This document shows, piece by piece, positions 1-16,351 of a DNA stretch of 18,020 nucleotides; position 1 is the stretch's first letter, and every line of letters starts with the position of its first letter. The notes beneath the pieces were generated by a model. The model was not told where the DNA came from, searched no databases, and saw only the letters and a list, made by a program, of their open reading frames with translations. Origin of the DNA: Apophysomyces variabilis. Taxonomy: Eukaryota > Mucoromycota > Mucoromycetes > Mucorales > Mucoraceae. The stretch lies in the NCBI GenBank assembly GCA_002749535.1, contig MZZL01000032.1:139990-158009 (forward strand), in the 5' to 3' direction. A program made the position numbers and the translations under genes.

Positions 1-42
1 AAAAAAAAAAAAAAAAAAAAAAAAAAGAAAGAAAGAAAGAAA
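1..42. repeat. Poly(A) and (GAAA)n simple repeat
   Basis: The window opens with 26 consecutive A followed by about four GAAA units. On the minus strand this is a poly-pyrimidine stretch just inside the second intron of the ATP synthase subunit e gene, directly after its donor site. It is a microsatellite-like tract, and its true length cannot be judged because it touches the window edge. Confidence 0.9.
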
Positions 43-48
43 ACTTAC

Positions 49-343
49 GAGTTTCCTTGGTAGCGGAAGCAGCAGTGGGAGCAAGCTTCTGTTTGACGTA
101 AGCGGCTCTTGCTTCCTCAATGAGTTTCTCCTTGCGGTGATACTCGAGCTGTTGTTTCTTCTGCTGTTCTTGCTTCTGGAGAGAGGCATTGTGTGTATAA
201 CCGTAGACAAGACCGAATGCAAGGGCAGACCAGCGGCCAACCTATAAATATTCATGGGGAGAAAAAAGGCCATTAAAAGATTGTACACATAAACGGTCGT
301 GTTTTCCCATTCGTACGTTAACAACAGCGCGATTGATCACCAT
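49..343 (-). CDS. ATP21: ATP synthase subunit e, mitochondrial (5' part of gene)
   Basis: This is a small inner-membrane subunit of the F1Fo-ATP synthase that helps the enzyme dimerise and shape cristae. Two exons are visible: 317-343 (nine codons, starting at ATG 343-341) and 49-241, joined across a 75-nt GT-AG intron in phase 0. The joined N-terminus reads MVINRAVVNVGRWSALAFG, resembling the family's VNVxRxSALGxG start. Residues 19-23 are GLVYG, the GxxxG motif used for dimerisation in the membrane helix. After it comes a Gln/Lys/Glu-rich helical segment (about residues 30-62) typical of the intermembrane-space coiled coil. Exon 2 ends in phase 1 at a GTAAGT donor (48-43), so the last exon or exons lie left of the window. 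The gene is divergent from Rac1, about 1.2 kb away. Identification rests on family memory, not on a search; the tiny first exon is inferred from splice consensus and the reading of the joined protein. Confidence 0.87.
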
Positions 344-1379
344 TCTGATTATATCCGAGCTAGAAAAAAAAGGAAGAAAGGGCTGGCGGGGACGACCTTC
401 TAAAAATTGGGCATGTTTTTCGTTTTCACGGGTTGAGTATCAGGAAATTCATGATGACGCAATAACCTGGGCTCTTTTTTTTGGAAGAGAGATCGTCGTC
501 TATCTGCACCAGTAATTCAGCGTCAGGCACACCAAGAACTTTGACATTAAGTGAAACTAATTTACTATGAACTCGCACTACTTCAGCAAAAATAGATGCT
601 ACCTAACACTTCTGTCAAGCTAATGCGAACAGTATTACAATAAGCCACGATGAAGTCAACGTTCTTAAAGATAACTGACGGGATAAAGTGATGCGCCAAA
701 AACAAGCGCTCAAACTTTGTCAAGCTAGCAAATGGAAAGCGTATGGCTTTTGTTTGACTATTCTTTAGCGGCATGCATGTGTCTCAGACCACGGAATTAT
801 GGAAATAAAAGATATTATTGCATCGAGTTTTTATTTTCAGGACGCTAGGATGTCCTGTTTGTAATACATTTTGCTCTCAATGGGATAGAGTCGTTATAGC
901 TTCTTGATCATTGGTTTTGCTATAGCTATTTGCTAGCAAAAGAAAGGAATCACCTGCTTTGGTTTGCAACGGTTACCTTCGGGATTCAGTTTCTTCCTTC
1001 TCACCGAGATAGCAAATGTGAAAGATAATATGGCTACATGCGATGAATATAGGTTGAATACATACCATACCGTTTAAGGTAAAAGACACAATACCGAGAC
1101 ATCGAGAACGATGTACAACAGGCTTTGAGATGTGTTATCTCGGTGTAAATGGGAAGGGAACTGAGACTTTAGCTCACGTTAAAGCGGTTAATTGGACTTA
1201 TACCTATTGTTATCTGGGATTTCTTATACTCCTGCACTTTTGCCAACGCCCAAACTGGATAACCACGGAACCAATCTTTTACAAGTTGCACAGTAGCAGC
1301 AGTGCGATATCTTGTGCAGGCAAGCGGGAAAATTGAATGAGCGGGGTGCAAACAGCAGTCCCATCTCTCCTGTAAGGTC
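344..1379. other. Intergenic region between divergent ATP21 and RAC1
   Basis: I see no convincing gene here. Open frames are short (about 60-68 codons), overlap on opposite strands and have no recognisable protein motif. The region must hold the promoter of the minus-strand ATP synthase subunit e gene and distal control sequence for Rac1, but I cannot point to a specific factor site. Confidence 0.6.
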
Positions 1380-1475
1380 TTCAGGTGAGCTATTTTACCT
1401 TTTTTTTCCTTTTCCTCATCTCTTCTGTTTGGTCTTCTCTTTTTTTTCTATTCCTTTTTACTGTCATTCCTAGGA
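1380..1475 (+). promoter_or_regulatory. CT-rich core promoter tract upstream of RAC1
   Basis: About 95 bases are dominated by T and C, including several T runs of 7-8, ending about 75 bp before the Rac1 start codon. Long pyrimidine tracts on the coding strand just ahead of the transcription start are common in fungal promoters. No clear TATA box was seen. The assignment is positional inference. Confidence 0.55.
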
Positions 1476-1549
1476 CGTTCTTTATTCTATTTTTGACGCA
1501 CTACAAACTACACAACTTGTCACCTTTCCCTTAACTACGTCGTTAAACT

Positions 1550-2436
<887 letters not shown>

Positions 2437-4108
2437 ATAGTAAGGCAAATCATTCACATAACTCATCAACGATCTCTTACGGAAATCTTTCAACCTATAC
2501 ATCTACCCCCAATCCATCTTACCGTATTAAAAGCCAGGAGAAAGCGTTATGGTCTTATCCACTCGCATCTTTTTTATTCTTTCTCTTTTCTATATTAAAA
2601 AAGGTAGTGTCTTTGGGCTATTGTTTACTTGATGTGGATGTCGTCCAATTATTTTACACGTGCAGTCCCTTTCTTTTGCCGCACCTCGTTCCGTCATGCC
2701 GATCGCGGTGAAACATCAGCTACAGCAAATGTACCTGACATTTTTTTCTAGTCCCTGATAGATCCTGCATGTCCAGTAAACATACCCCTTACCAGCATAG
2801 CATTTCTATGGAAACTCATCGAACCAGTCAATTCAGTTTTCTCTGTTCAAACAACACTGAGAGAGAATAGCTTTACGTAATGAAAAATAGCATCTGCCTT
2901 TCCAAGGATTTGAAGCACAAAAGGAACAAAGATCAAAGATCAGAGCAAAGAGATCTGACTAGCGTTAGCGTAAGAGTAAAGGACGTTCTTCATAACTGGA
3001 TTGCCGAAGGGTGATGAGAGTGTCTGATCCCATTGCCCGACCATTTTCTGTTTACTTGCAGAAATTGGCGATTGTCAATAGTTGCATTGTTTACTGCTGG
3101 TATCTCTTTTATTGTTTGTATCTGCATTTTACTATTCCAAGTATAGCTGACAGTGTTTGTCCCTTTGGTACCCTGGATGGGTCCTTCGTTCAACTTAAGT
3201 TATGGATATTTGAAAGCGAGCCTATGAGAAGCTCGACTTGTCTATTGCCCCTCTACTCCTAATTTTAATGTACTAAAGGCATAACATCATATCAATGAGT
3301 AGAGCCAGCTAAAGTTTTGTAGACAACACAAATCGGCTAGCAGGACGCTGGAGATTCGCCTCTTATCTCAAGATCAAAATCTTATCAGTTGTTCGTGGGC
3401 TAATATGCACTTTATATATGAACAATAAAAGGATTGCTGAAGACACTCCTTTTAACTAAGAAGCCAGCTTCTGCCTAAATTAAGTTCCTGAAGCCATTAC
3501 AAGAAATTGTGAGATCAAACATCCATTGTCTACAACACATGTTGATACCTCATGATAGCGAAGACTAGGATGTTGGCGATGTGCTCTCTCCGTAGTAGAC
3601 AGAGTTTGAGCACAGAATGCTTTTCCAGCAGCAACGATGTGTTCTTTACTTTTCCTTTGATAATGAAAAGGTTCTTTTTATAAACTTGTTGGCTATGGCG
3701 TTCCATTGTGGCGTGGAAGCCATCTAAATGAAAATTAGGGTTCAAACCTAATCATACATATACATCAATGCCAAACTTAAGATGCTTGTCTACCTGCTTG
3801 ATCCTGCAGACCCAGGATTCGTTAAAGCTTCTCCGTGTAAAATACTACTCAAGCTTTTTATTAAAAAAGCAGTTGCCAATAAGTGAAATCTTCTTTTTCT
3901 GCAAGATGCCTAAACTGGATGATTATAGGTCCCGTTATAAGTCACACAGCCGATAAATTAACTGCTAGGTTTAACATTTTGTATCTGGCTTGTCAATATT
4001 GATCATCGAACTGATCGTGCAGAGCAGCTTGCAGCAGGACCTTGACATCCGTACACGCTCCTCTGCAAAATACACCACCTTTAATATATGGCAATCGTGA
4101 CATCACGC
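2437..4108. other. Gene-poor region downstream of RAC1
   Basis: About 1.7 kb with no gene I can support. Open frames reach at most about 107 codons, and that longest one (2388-2711) begins inside Rac1 and is low in information. One 17-base stretch at 3791-3807 resembles the universal 5' end of 18S rRNA but is not followed by more rRNA-like sequence. The Rac1 3' untranslated region must lie at the left end; I could not place a poly(A) site with confidence. Confidence 0.6.
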
Positions 4109-4111
4109 AGA

Positions 4112-4125
4112 AAAAAAATTTTTTT
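4112..4125. promoter_or_regulatory. Poly(dA:dT) palindrome upstream of the eL41 gene
   Basis: Seven A followed by seven T form a perfect palindrome inside a longer A8/T7 run, about 72 bp before the eL41 splice donor. Poly(dA:dT) tracts that exclude nucleosomes are characteristic of fungal ribosomal protein promoters. A pyrimidine-rich stretch with a TATATA sequence (about 4167-4189) lies between it and the donor. The regulatory role is inferred. Confidence 0.45.
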
Positions 4126-4196
4126 CTTCATTGGTTTAAAGTCGACCAGATTTGGCAAGATGGTCTTTTTCCTATCTTTCTCTTTATATATTCAAA

Positions 4197-4329
4197 AGTA
4201 AGTGCCAACATTGACGTGAGTGTCCGAGCGCAATGCTTATGGCTGTTTATAGTGAGAGATAAGTGGAGAAAGAAGCGCCAGAGACGTCTCAAGGCCAAGA
4301 GAAAGAAGATGAGAGCAAGATCCAAATAA
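4197..4329 (+). CDS. RPL41: Ribosomal protein eL41 (RPL41), start codon split by an intron
   Basis: eL41 is the smallest ribosomal protein, an almost wholly Arg/Lys helix of 25 residues that sits at the bridge between the 60S and 40S subunits. The exon at 4253-4329 encodes RDKWRKKRQRRLKAKRKK followed by MRARSK and a TAA stop: 24 codons matching the family except for the initiator Met. Immediately upstream is a perfect intron, GTAAGT at 4198 to TATAG at 4252 (55 nt). Joining A4197 to TG4253-4254 creates AAAATGAGA, a strong start context, and gives exactly 25 residues. The unspliced frame is open upstream but has no nearby ATG, so ORF callers would miss or misplace the start. Relative to the yeast protein as I recall it, residues 3, 10, 15, 18 and 20 differ (here D, Q, A, K, M). 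The extent of the 5' untranslated exon is not known. Confidence 0.93.
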
Positions 4330-6250
4330 GCGGATTATGGTTCGACTAGCCACGTGTCTGCTACTGCCACGCTGATCACACGAATATTTCATGTACAAAA
4401 AACGTCATGCTTTGCTATATCATTAGTATGATCGAAATAAAAAATGTGTCCCAGCAAAAAGTAGAATAAAAAGTGAAGGATGTCTAACGTAGTGAGTGGT
4501 TAACATTAGTCGCGTGAACATGGGAAGCACATACACAATAAGAGCTTTTACTTGTTTAATTCACTCATGGTGGCTTAAATTCACAGCATTAATGAATAAT
4601 CGGCACTTTATATTTAATAAATCGTTTATCATCCTTCATACTACCTGTTACCAAACCGAATAAATAACAGAGCCATGCAGACAACGTAGATAGGGACTTC
4701 TTAATTTACGTGGCCCAAACAGCGTAAGAGGCAAATACGTTTGATACTTGGTATGACTGTTTGGTTCTTCAGATTCAGAAACAGTAGAGAGCTTCAGCTA
4801 TTCGACTTTTGGCTAGCAACATCACTTGCATAGCTCCAAACCAAATAATGAGCTGACTATGGTGGATGTCAATTTTTGTTCACGCCATATAGGAACCACA
4901 AGTTGGTCAGACACTTAGCGGCGCTAAAACTCTCAAAGAAGTACTCCGATGAACTGTATGTTTTAATTCCCGGTGTTTTTGGCTTAATAAAAATCTAGGA
5001 AATTTATTTTCGTTTGCACTGGATAGAAGCGAAAGCACTCAGATCGATATAGCAAACTGGGCAGCCTAATGGACCTTTGAGTATTTCAGAGGACTGAATT
5101 TAGCTTAATCAGTTATGCTTATAACCAAAATCAAAATAAAAAAGAGAAACGAAAACGACTTGCGGGCTAGAATGAATCCGTCGGATGCATAGATATTCAG
5201 TTCTTCACATAGGTGTCCTTTGGTTCATATCGAATGACAGCATGGACTAAGCTCTTTACATACGTATTCGATAAGCAGTATGAAGTATATAAACCTGCTT
5301 CAGCCCCAACATTTCTTCTTCATACTATGTTGCACATTCGAGACTTAACATGGCGACATGAGGATTTAGCTTTTACCAAAATGGCAGAGCACTGCATAAT
5401 GAACATGGCAAACTTTAGCTTATGAAGTACGTCGTTGACAAAGAGTAGTAATCATGTTCTTGAAACGGTAGGTTCGCATACATAGTATCTGCTAGCCTAG
5501 TAACAGGCTATCCGAATACAGACAATGCTGTCAGTGCTCAGTATACGGAATGGACATATAATTGCTGTCGCCCTATTTCCACTAATCGAGGACTTAGTCG
5601 TCTCATAGAATAGAGAGGGGGCATTTTGTTTTGGGTGCCTGACTTGATAGGTTTGCTAAATAGAAATTCTCTGTCTGATTCCGTTGTAGATTGGGCAACA
5701 TTTAGGGAACAACCTGGGTGCTGTCGACGTCCCTCGAGAAATTATTAATTTCTCACACGGCTACGAGAAGAAATAAGACTGTCCTTGCGCAACTTGTCCT
5801 TGTTTCATGCTGGCGCTTGAAGGAAGGTACTTTTGTCAGTTTGGAACAAACCATTCGCTTTGTACATCTTTAAGCCAATTATATCCACATTGCATCTCCT
5901 TTTTAAGCGAAAATAACGACATGAGGTCGAAATATATCTTCACCAACGATCTTGTTGTGGGGGTTAAAGATGAAAATAATGTTTGTTGCTCATCAAATAA
6001 TGGCAAGATAGTACTGAAAACACGTTAAACCTTGATTATTTCATAGCGCAAAGGCAACCGTAGTAGGAGGATGCGTTGCATGGAATGATGAGAAGGACTT
6101 GCTTTACAACACCCAGATCGTCTTTAATTTTATAGAACTTAAAAGAAGGTAATACTTTAAGTTGAGGTAACCTATAGTTATATCTTTTTTGTCCACCGCT
6201 CCTCCTAAGCCGTCGTATCGCACGGTGTGTAGTCTGCCCAACTATCATAC
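4330..6250. other. Gene-poor region between eL41 and INO80
   Basis: Nearly 2 kb without a gene I can support. Open frames at 5213-5425 (70 codons, non-ATG start) and 5807-6028 (73 codons) show no motif I recognise and have no splice-linked continuation. A 19-nt near-perfect palindrome is at 5737-5755. I looked for tRNA A/B boxes and conserved small RNAs and saw none. The eL41 3' untranslated region is at the left end. Confidence 0.6.
5737..5755. repeat. Short perfect inverted repeat
   Basis: GAGAAATTA, one central T, then TAATTTCTC: nine perfectly paired bases per arm around a single base. It lies in otherwise unremarkable AT-rich intergenic DNA. It could be a cruciform or a dimeric protein-binding site, or chance in AT-rich sequence. 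Confidence 0.7.
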
Positions 6251-6298
6251 ATCGTATTTATCCCATCTTCATTGTAAATAGCACGTCTCTGTATCGTG

Positions 6299-6420
6299 GA
6301 AGGTTTCTTCTACTTTCCCCTCATTCATCACCTTGTTTTTGCCTGTTGAGACACGTAAGCATACGATAGCACTATTCGTCTGCTCCATTTGCGTCTTCCC
6401 TTCCTTGATCGACGTGCCAT
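6299..6420 (+). promoter_or_regulatory. Pyrimidine-rich putative INO80 promoter
   Basis: Several C/T-rich blocks (for example 6305-6333 and 6391-6407) precede the INO80 start by 330-450 bp, like the tract ahead of Rac1. No TATA box was recognised. From here to the start codon at 6752 I see no convincing upstream coding exon; an open frame at 6448-6675 is not recognisable. The assignment is positional. Confidence 0.4.
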
Positions 6421-6637
6421 CTACGTCAATTCAATCTACTTTGCTCCTTGGACCCATCTATCTCCGATCCCACACGCCCTGTCTGTCCAGGTGAAAGAAG
6501 TGCTCTCCAGGGCTTAAACTCCGAATGTAGGACAGTCACTAAAGAAAGATATGGCCGACTTTTGGAGGTGAATGATTTCCGGACCGGACGTGAGTTAAGT
6601 GGAGAAACCCAAAAGACACATCCTCTTGCACCGAAGC

Positions 6638-6652
6638 GTCACAAAGTGACGT
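6638..6652. promoter_or_regulatory. CRE-like palindrome upstream of INO80
   Basis: CGTCAC, AAA, GTGACG is a perfect 6-bp inverted repeat with a 3-base spacer, 99 bp before the INO80 start codon. TGACG half-sites are bound by bZIP (ATF/CREB-type) factors, though the usual spacing of the two half-sites is shorter. It may be a binding site or a 5' UTR hairpin. Confidence 0.4.
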
Positions 6653-6751
6653 GCGTGAACTTCCTAGCGGGCTAAAATACAAAAAGCTTGACCAAGTCGA
6701 ACGGCGTTCTCCCTTTATCTTTGTCACTACGCATTCTATTGGTTTCATGTG

Positions 6752-12982
<6,231 letters not shown>

Positions 12983-13462
12983 TCTTTTCCCTTTTCTTCC
13001 CTTTCCATCTGTATCTCTTTGTCTTCCCATCCTTTCTATTTTCTTTATATCGTTTCGTAATAATAGGGACATAAACAAAGTCAAAAAGAAAGCAGTTAAT
13101 ACCAATATAGCTGAAGATAAAACCAACACGTTACAAACAGTTGATTGTCTTGATCTAATATACCAAGAAACAGATTAGCAGTTCAGACTCCATACAAATA
13201 CAGCGTCTAAGCTGATATCGATACTTGGGGATGACATTTTATTTCGGAAACGATCCAGAGTGGCCTACGTGGTCATCTTTCTCCAGTAACCAATCTGGAT
13301 GCATAGCAACATCTTTACATCCTTCCGTATTGATTGGTTAAGATGTATGGAACATAGTTTAAGTATCCAAGTTGAGTCCCAAACCTCCAATGTGTTTATT
13401 GCATCCACAACAATCCCAGACTACCGCAGGCTATAACCATCAATATTACTGACAATCGTTTT
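12983..13462. other. Convergent 3' region between INO80 and RPB7
   Basis: These 480 bp separate two genes that run towards each other. A T/C-rich stretch follows the INO80 stop (12983-13050). No gene, tRNA or clear hairpin terminator was seen. Both 3' untranslated regions and poly(A) sites must be here, possibly overlapping. Confidence 0.65.
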
Positions 13463-14419
13463 TCACGGTGAAATGACACCTAAATAGTCTTCCTTGATTG
13501 TTCCGATCGCAAACTTTTTGATATATCATTTCACATGAGTGAAACAAGGATACAAGAATAACCGTGCAAAACTTTGTACTTACAATCTCTGTTGCGTCGA
13601 TTCGAGTACCTACAAGCTTTATGCGGACCTGAACATCCTTTTGTATCACCTAAATAGATGTGCACGAAGAAAAAGAGCGAAAGAAAAAAAAATAAGATCG
13701 AGCTATAAGCGCAGGATCAACCAAGTTTTATACCTGATCATCCGAGGAATAACATGGTGGGTTTCCATTCGGATCATATCTCATGTCATTCGGTATAAGC
13801 TATGAGCCAAGTTTTTTTGGATGGTTTTCAGTGCATCTGATTCTGTGTCTTAAATGTCTGGCCTTACGTGGTTGGATACAAAAACTTGTAATGGCCCTGC
13901 ATCTGCGAAGAATCCCATCTACGTCAAGTCAAAGATGAATTCATGGATGAATTTTTGGCAAGAACCCTGATATTGTGCTTTCTTTTCGGGTTTTACTGCT
14001 TTTTTTCCATGTAGGACCAAAGAAATAAAAAGAAAGAAAGGAAGCGTCGTGGGACTGTTAACTGATATTTACCTTGTTTACTGTTGTCACCACTGCATCC
14101 AAGACTTCACCCTTGTATGGTTTAAATACAATGGCTTGGTATTTCACCTTGAATTCTGCCAGCCCTGATCCGGGCAAAATTTTGCCTTTGCTGATTTGCA
14201 GAAGTTGAACGACCGTGATGATATATCCAAACCTTCCCGTACAGGTTCCCTCTACATCGGCGTATAGTTTATCTTTTAGCTGTGCTTGCATGCTTGGGCC
14301 GAAGTACGAAGGATGCAGCGTGATTGTATGGGATAACTCTTTCTGTGCATGGTAATGAGACATTGGCGAATTATATCCATCACCACAATCCAGCCATTCC
14401 AACATACCAAGAAAAACAT
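13463..14419 (-). CDS. RPB7: RNA polymerase II subunit Rpb7
   Basis: Rpb7 pairs with Rpb4 to form the stalk of RNA polymerase II, needed for initiation and nascent-RNA contact. Six exons on the minus strand, in transcript order 14419-14408, 14342-14073, 13918-13868, 13799-13734, 13649-13584 and 13513-13463, give 171 residues, the same as yeast Rpb7. Exon 1 is only 12 nt (MFFL), and splicing gives the canonical [19 protein letters not shown]. The N-terminal tip domain holds [30 protein letters not shown] leads into the S1-like OB fold, with [37 protein letters not shown] and [16 protein letters not shown] at the end. All introns are GT-AG: 65, 154, 68, 84 and 70 nt. The small exons 3-6 would be missed by a simple ORF scan. 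The gene converges on INO80. Identity is very secure from the pattern of conserved blocks. Confidence 0.97.
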
Positions 14420-14879
14420 GGCAACGAAATAAAAATGTAGAAGACGAGATCTGAAAGACGGGAAGAGATGCGAGGATGTATATTTGTAAAGGTGTACTTT
14501 ATGTTTTTTTTGGACGTAATATTTTGCTAGCGCGTTTGGTTGTGTATATGTGTGTGTGTGCGTGCGTGCAAAATGACAGATTGTGCGACGGTTTCTCGTT
14601 CAACGATGTAAACCGACAGACGGAATCTTTCGTAAACCGATTTTGCGTGTCAGCTCAATTTGGGCTTTCTCCCTTTTTTTTCTTCCTCTTCGCTTCGTAT
14701 CCAATTATGCTTCGTCACCTTCTTCAAGAAATCGACCAAACAAAGAAGGAGAAAAAAAGGAAAAAAAGAAAGGAAACGGAGTAGATGCGATCAAAGTAGG
14801 AAGAGGCTCCGAAAAAAAAAAAGGCCTTTCTGACACGAAAAATAACAGGCGGCTGTTGAGTCGAACTCTCTTCAAGGCT
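14420..14879. promoter_or_regulatory. RPB7 upstream region with paired pyrimidine and purine tracts
   Basis: This region holds the RPB7 promoter on the minus strand. It contains a (TG)n-like stretch at about 14544-14568, an all-pyrimidine run at 14665-14691 and an all-purine run at 14742-14776. The last two are roughly complementary and about 50 bp apart. On the minus strand the purine run reads as a CT-rich tract, as seen before other genes here, but it lies over 300 bp from the RPB7 start. Specific factor sites were not recognised. Confidence 0.5.
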
Positions 14880-15017
14880 ATGAGCCAATCAGGCAGCAAA
14901 GCCAAAATTGTGACTCGGCTGACAGAGTTCAAGCCCAAAGTGGAGAGAAAAAGTTATAACCCAGCTATAGCCGTGCAAAATGAACAACAACTTCCACCTT
15001 CTCGTAGATCAAAATGA
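14880..15017 (+). CDS. Possible 45-residue basic protein, unrecognised
   Basis: ATG 14880 opens 45 codons ending at TGA 15015-15017. The peptide starts MSQSGSKAKIVTRLTEFKPK and ends LPPSRRSK. It is rich in Lys and Arg, has no membrane segment, and I do not recognise a family. In favour: the frame is open well upstream, the composition is less biased than the flanking intergenic translations, and a pyrimidine tract about 190 bp upstream could be a promoter divergent from RPB7. Against: it is short, there is no splice-linked continuation, and a short upstream ORF (ATG 14707) precedes it. It may equally be a chance frame. Confidence 0.25.
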   Translation: MSQSGSKAKIVTRLTEFKPKVERKSYNPAIAVQNEQQLPPSRRSK

Positions 15018-16118
15018 ATGGACCAGCTTGCTAAAACAGTAGATACAGCAATATTCATTGTTGTCAATTTAAGCCGGTGAGAATGACTGATTAATCTTAC
15101 TGCTGCTGCTCTGAAAGAACAATTTTGAACGTGACAGCATCAAGTTCTGTTAGGCTATAGCGAAGATCAACAAAAAAAAAAGCAGAGAATTGATACGCTT
15201 ACTGAACTCTTTTAAACCTGCGTTGTATGGATCAACAGTTCTTGTACTGTAACATCGAAAGAAAAAGTGCTCCTAAAAAAAATATCATAGTCATGTTTTG
15301 GATAAAAGATGCAAAAACGAAAGAGAATCCCTCTAAATGTATATGTGTACTTGCGATAGCTTTATCGACTGATTTGATCGCCAATGTTGTTATTTATTTT
15401 GTTAAACAAAGTATGCTATTGCAACAGCATTACAAACCAAGCTATCAGAGAAGCAATATGTACTGCAATGACATGTTTGTCAACCTATAATGAACAGAGT
15501 AGGAGAAGAAAGTTAATATTGCCAAAAAAAACATAGAGGTCATGTTTTGCAGGTCTTTAACTTATCTCTGTGAAATCCATCCAAATAAATGTAATAACAG
15601 GCAAAAGGGCATTAAAAAAGTTTGGCAATAGTACATGCTGTACGAGATGTAGTTTTGTCGAAATGCTTCCCTAAAACTTGAATTTCTATTCATTCAACTT
15701 GACTGTGCGATACAGTTCTTCCAACAACCAATGTCGCATCCAATTAAAAATTGATGTCGCTGGTTAATCCAAACCAATTTTGTATTCTGAAACGGTGGAA
15801 AGTCGTGTTTTCTCTAGAAATGCCGTCGCTTGCTTAGGCATCATTGTTTCTTGATATTCATAAAATATGGATAAACACAGGCTCTTTTTCTTTTCAGGTG
15901 TTTTAGTTTCCAGCGCTTTGTAATTTAACATAAGATGGACTGAAAGTGAGTCAGCGTTCTTGAGGTGCCCTTCTAATCTAGGTTATAAAGAGTGGTGTGC
16001 TTGCAGTAAATATAAGTCTACGTGATATATCCTTATCCATTTGTTTTAGCAATCATCATTCACCATGGCTTAAAATGGGCTGACCTTAACCAGATGGTTC
16101 ATAAATGGGCTGGGCCAA
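15018..16118. other. Intergenic region before the transposon block
   Basis: I see no supported gene. The longest frame (15227-15490, 87 codons) is AT-rich and unrecognised. Near the right end a 10-base direct repeat, AAATGGGCTG, occurs at 16073-16082 and 16103-16112, close to the hairpin element; whether it belongs to that element or to another repeat is unclear. Confidence 0.6.
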
Positions 16119-16185
16119 CACTGCAGTTGTAGGGTGATTCTACCATGTAGTATAAAGGTGGTAGAATCACCCTTCAACCGCAGTG
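16119..16185. mobile_element. 67-bp hairpin element with CACTG...CAGTG termini (MITE-like)
   Basis: Two 27-bp arms (16119-16145 and 16159-16185) match as inverted repeats at 25 of 27 positions around a 13-base loop. The outer ends are CACTG and CAGTG, and the inner ends are GATTCTACCA and TGGTAGAATC. The right edge coincides exactly with the break in the Ty3/gypsy RNase H reading frame, which reads in the minus direction to ...LAEKNY and then stops matching. I saw no clear target duplication. It may be a tiny non-autonomous DNA element, a foldback repeat, or the end of a larger transposon. The inverted repeat is certain; calling it mobile is inference, supported by a related copy at 17851. 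Confidence 0.7.
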
Positions 16186-16346
16186 GTAATTCTTCTCTGC
16201 TAGAGAGAACTTCTTGGATTCAAATGCTACAGGGTGTCGGACACCATGTTCATCTTCTTGCAACAGCACCATACCAACACCATAATCTGAGGCGTCAGTC
16301 TCAATGATGAACAGGCGGTCTATGTTTGGAGGTTGCAGTACTGGTG
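16186..16346 (-). pseudogene. Ty3/gypsy pol remnant: start of RNase H domain
   Basis: Read on the minus strand, this gives APVLQPPNIDRLFIIETDASDYG in pieces, then VGMVLLQED, HPVAFESKKFSLAEKNY. This is the N-terminal part of the RNase H domain of Ty3/gypsy polyproteins; the catalytic Asp of TDAS is present. It is the direct continuation of the reverse transcriptase at 16805-17850: with the inserted LTR and one CACTG copy removed, the frame continues without a shift (the 453 bases added are a multiple of three). The domain is cut off after LAEKNY by the hairpin element, so the rest of RNase H and the integrase are missing from the window. Confidence 0.92.
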
Positions 16347-16351
16347 CACTG
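16347..16351. repeat. Target site duplication of solo LTR, left copy (CACTG)
   Basis: CACTG directly precedes the TG start of the inserted LTR and is repeated directly after its CA end at 16800-16804. Five-base duplications are typical of Ty3/gypsy integrases. Removing the LTR and one copy restores a continuous pol frame. Confidence 0.88.

Noticed and set aside
333..515. 60-codon plus-strand frame overlapping the start of the ATP synthase subunit e gene
   Set aside because: Non-ATG start, no recognisable motif, and it overlaps the first exon and promoter of a supported gene.
3737..3755. B-box-like GGTTCAAACC flanked by short complementary arms, resembling a tRNA T-arm
   Set aside because: The 65 bases upstream contain no proper A box or pairing acceptor and anticodon stems, so no tRNA fold could be drawn.
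4042..4329. 95-codon open frame ending in the eL41 sequence
   Set aside because: The upstream part begins with a non-ATG codon and runs through the intron in frame by chance. Only the last 24 codons are eL41.
5213..5425. 70-codon frame in the long gap
   Set aside because: No recognisable family, a non-ATG start and no splice-supported extension, so not listed as a gene, though kept as a place to look.
14583..14879. Upstream extension of the small ORF to 14583
   Set aside because: Non-ATG start and low-complexity Lys/Glu-rich translation from a purine tract; only the part from ATG 14880 is considered.
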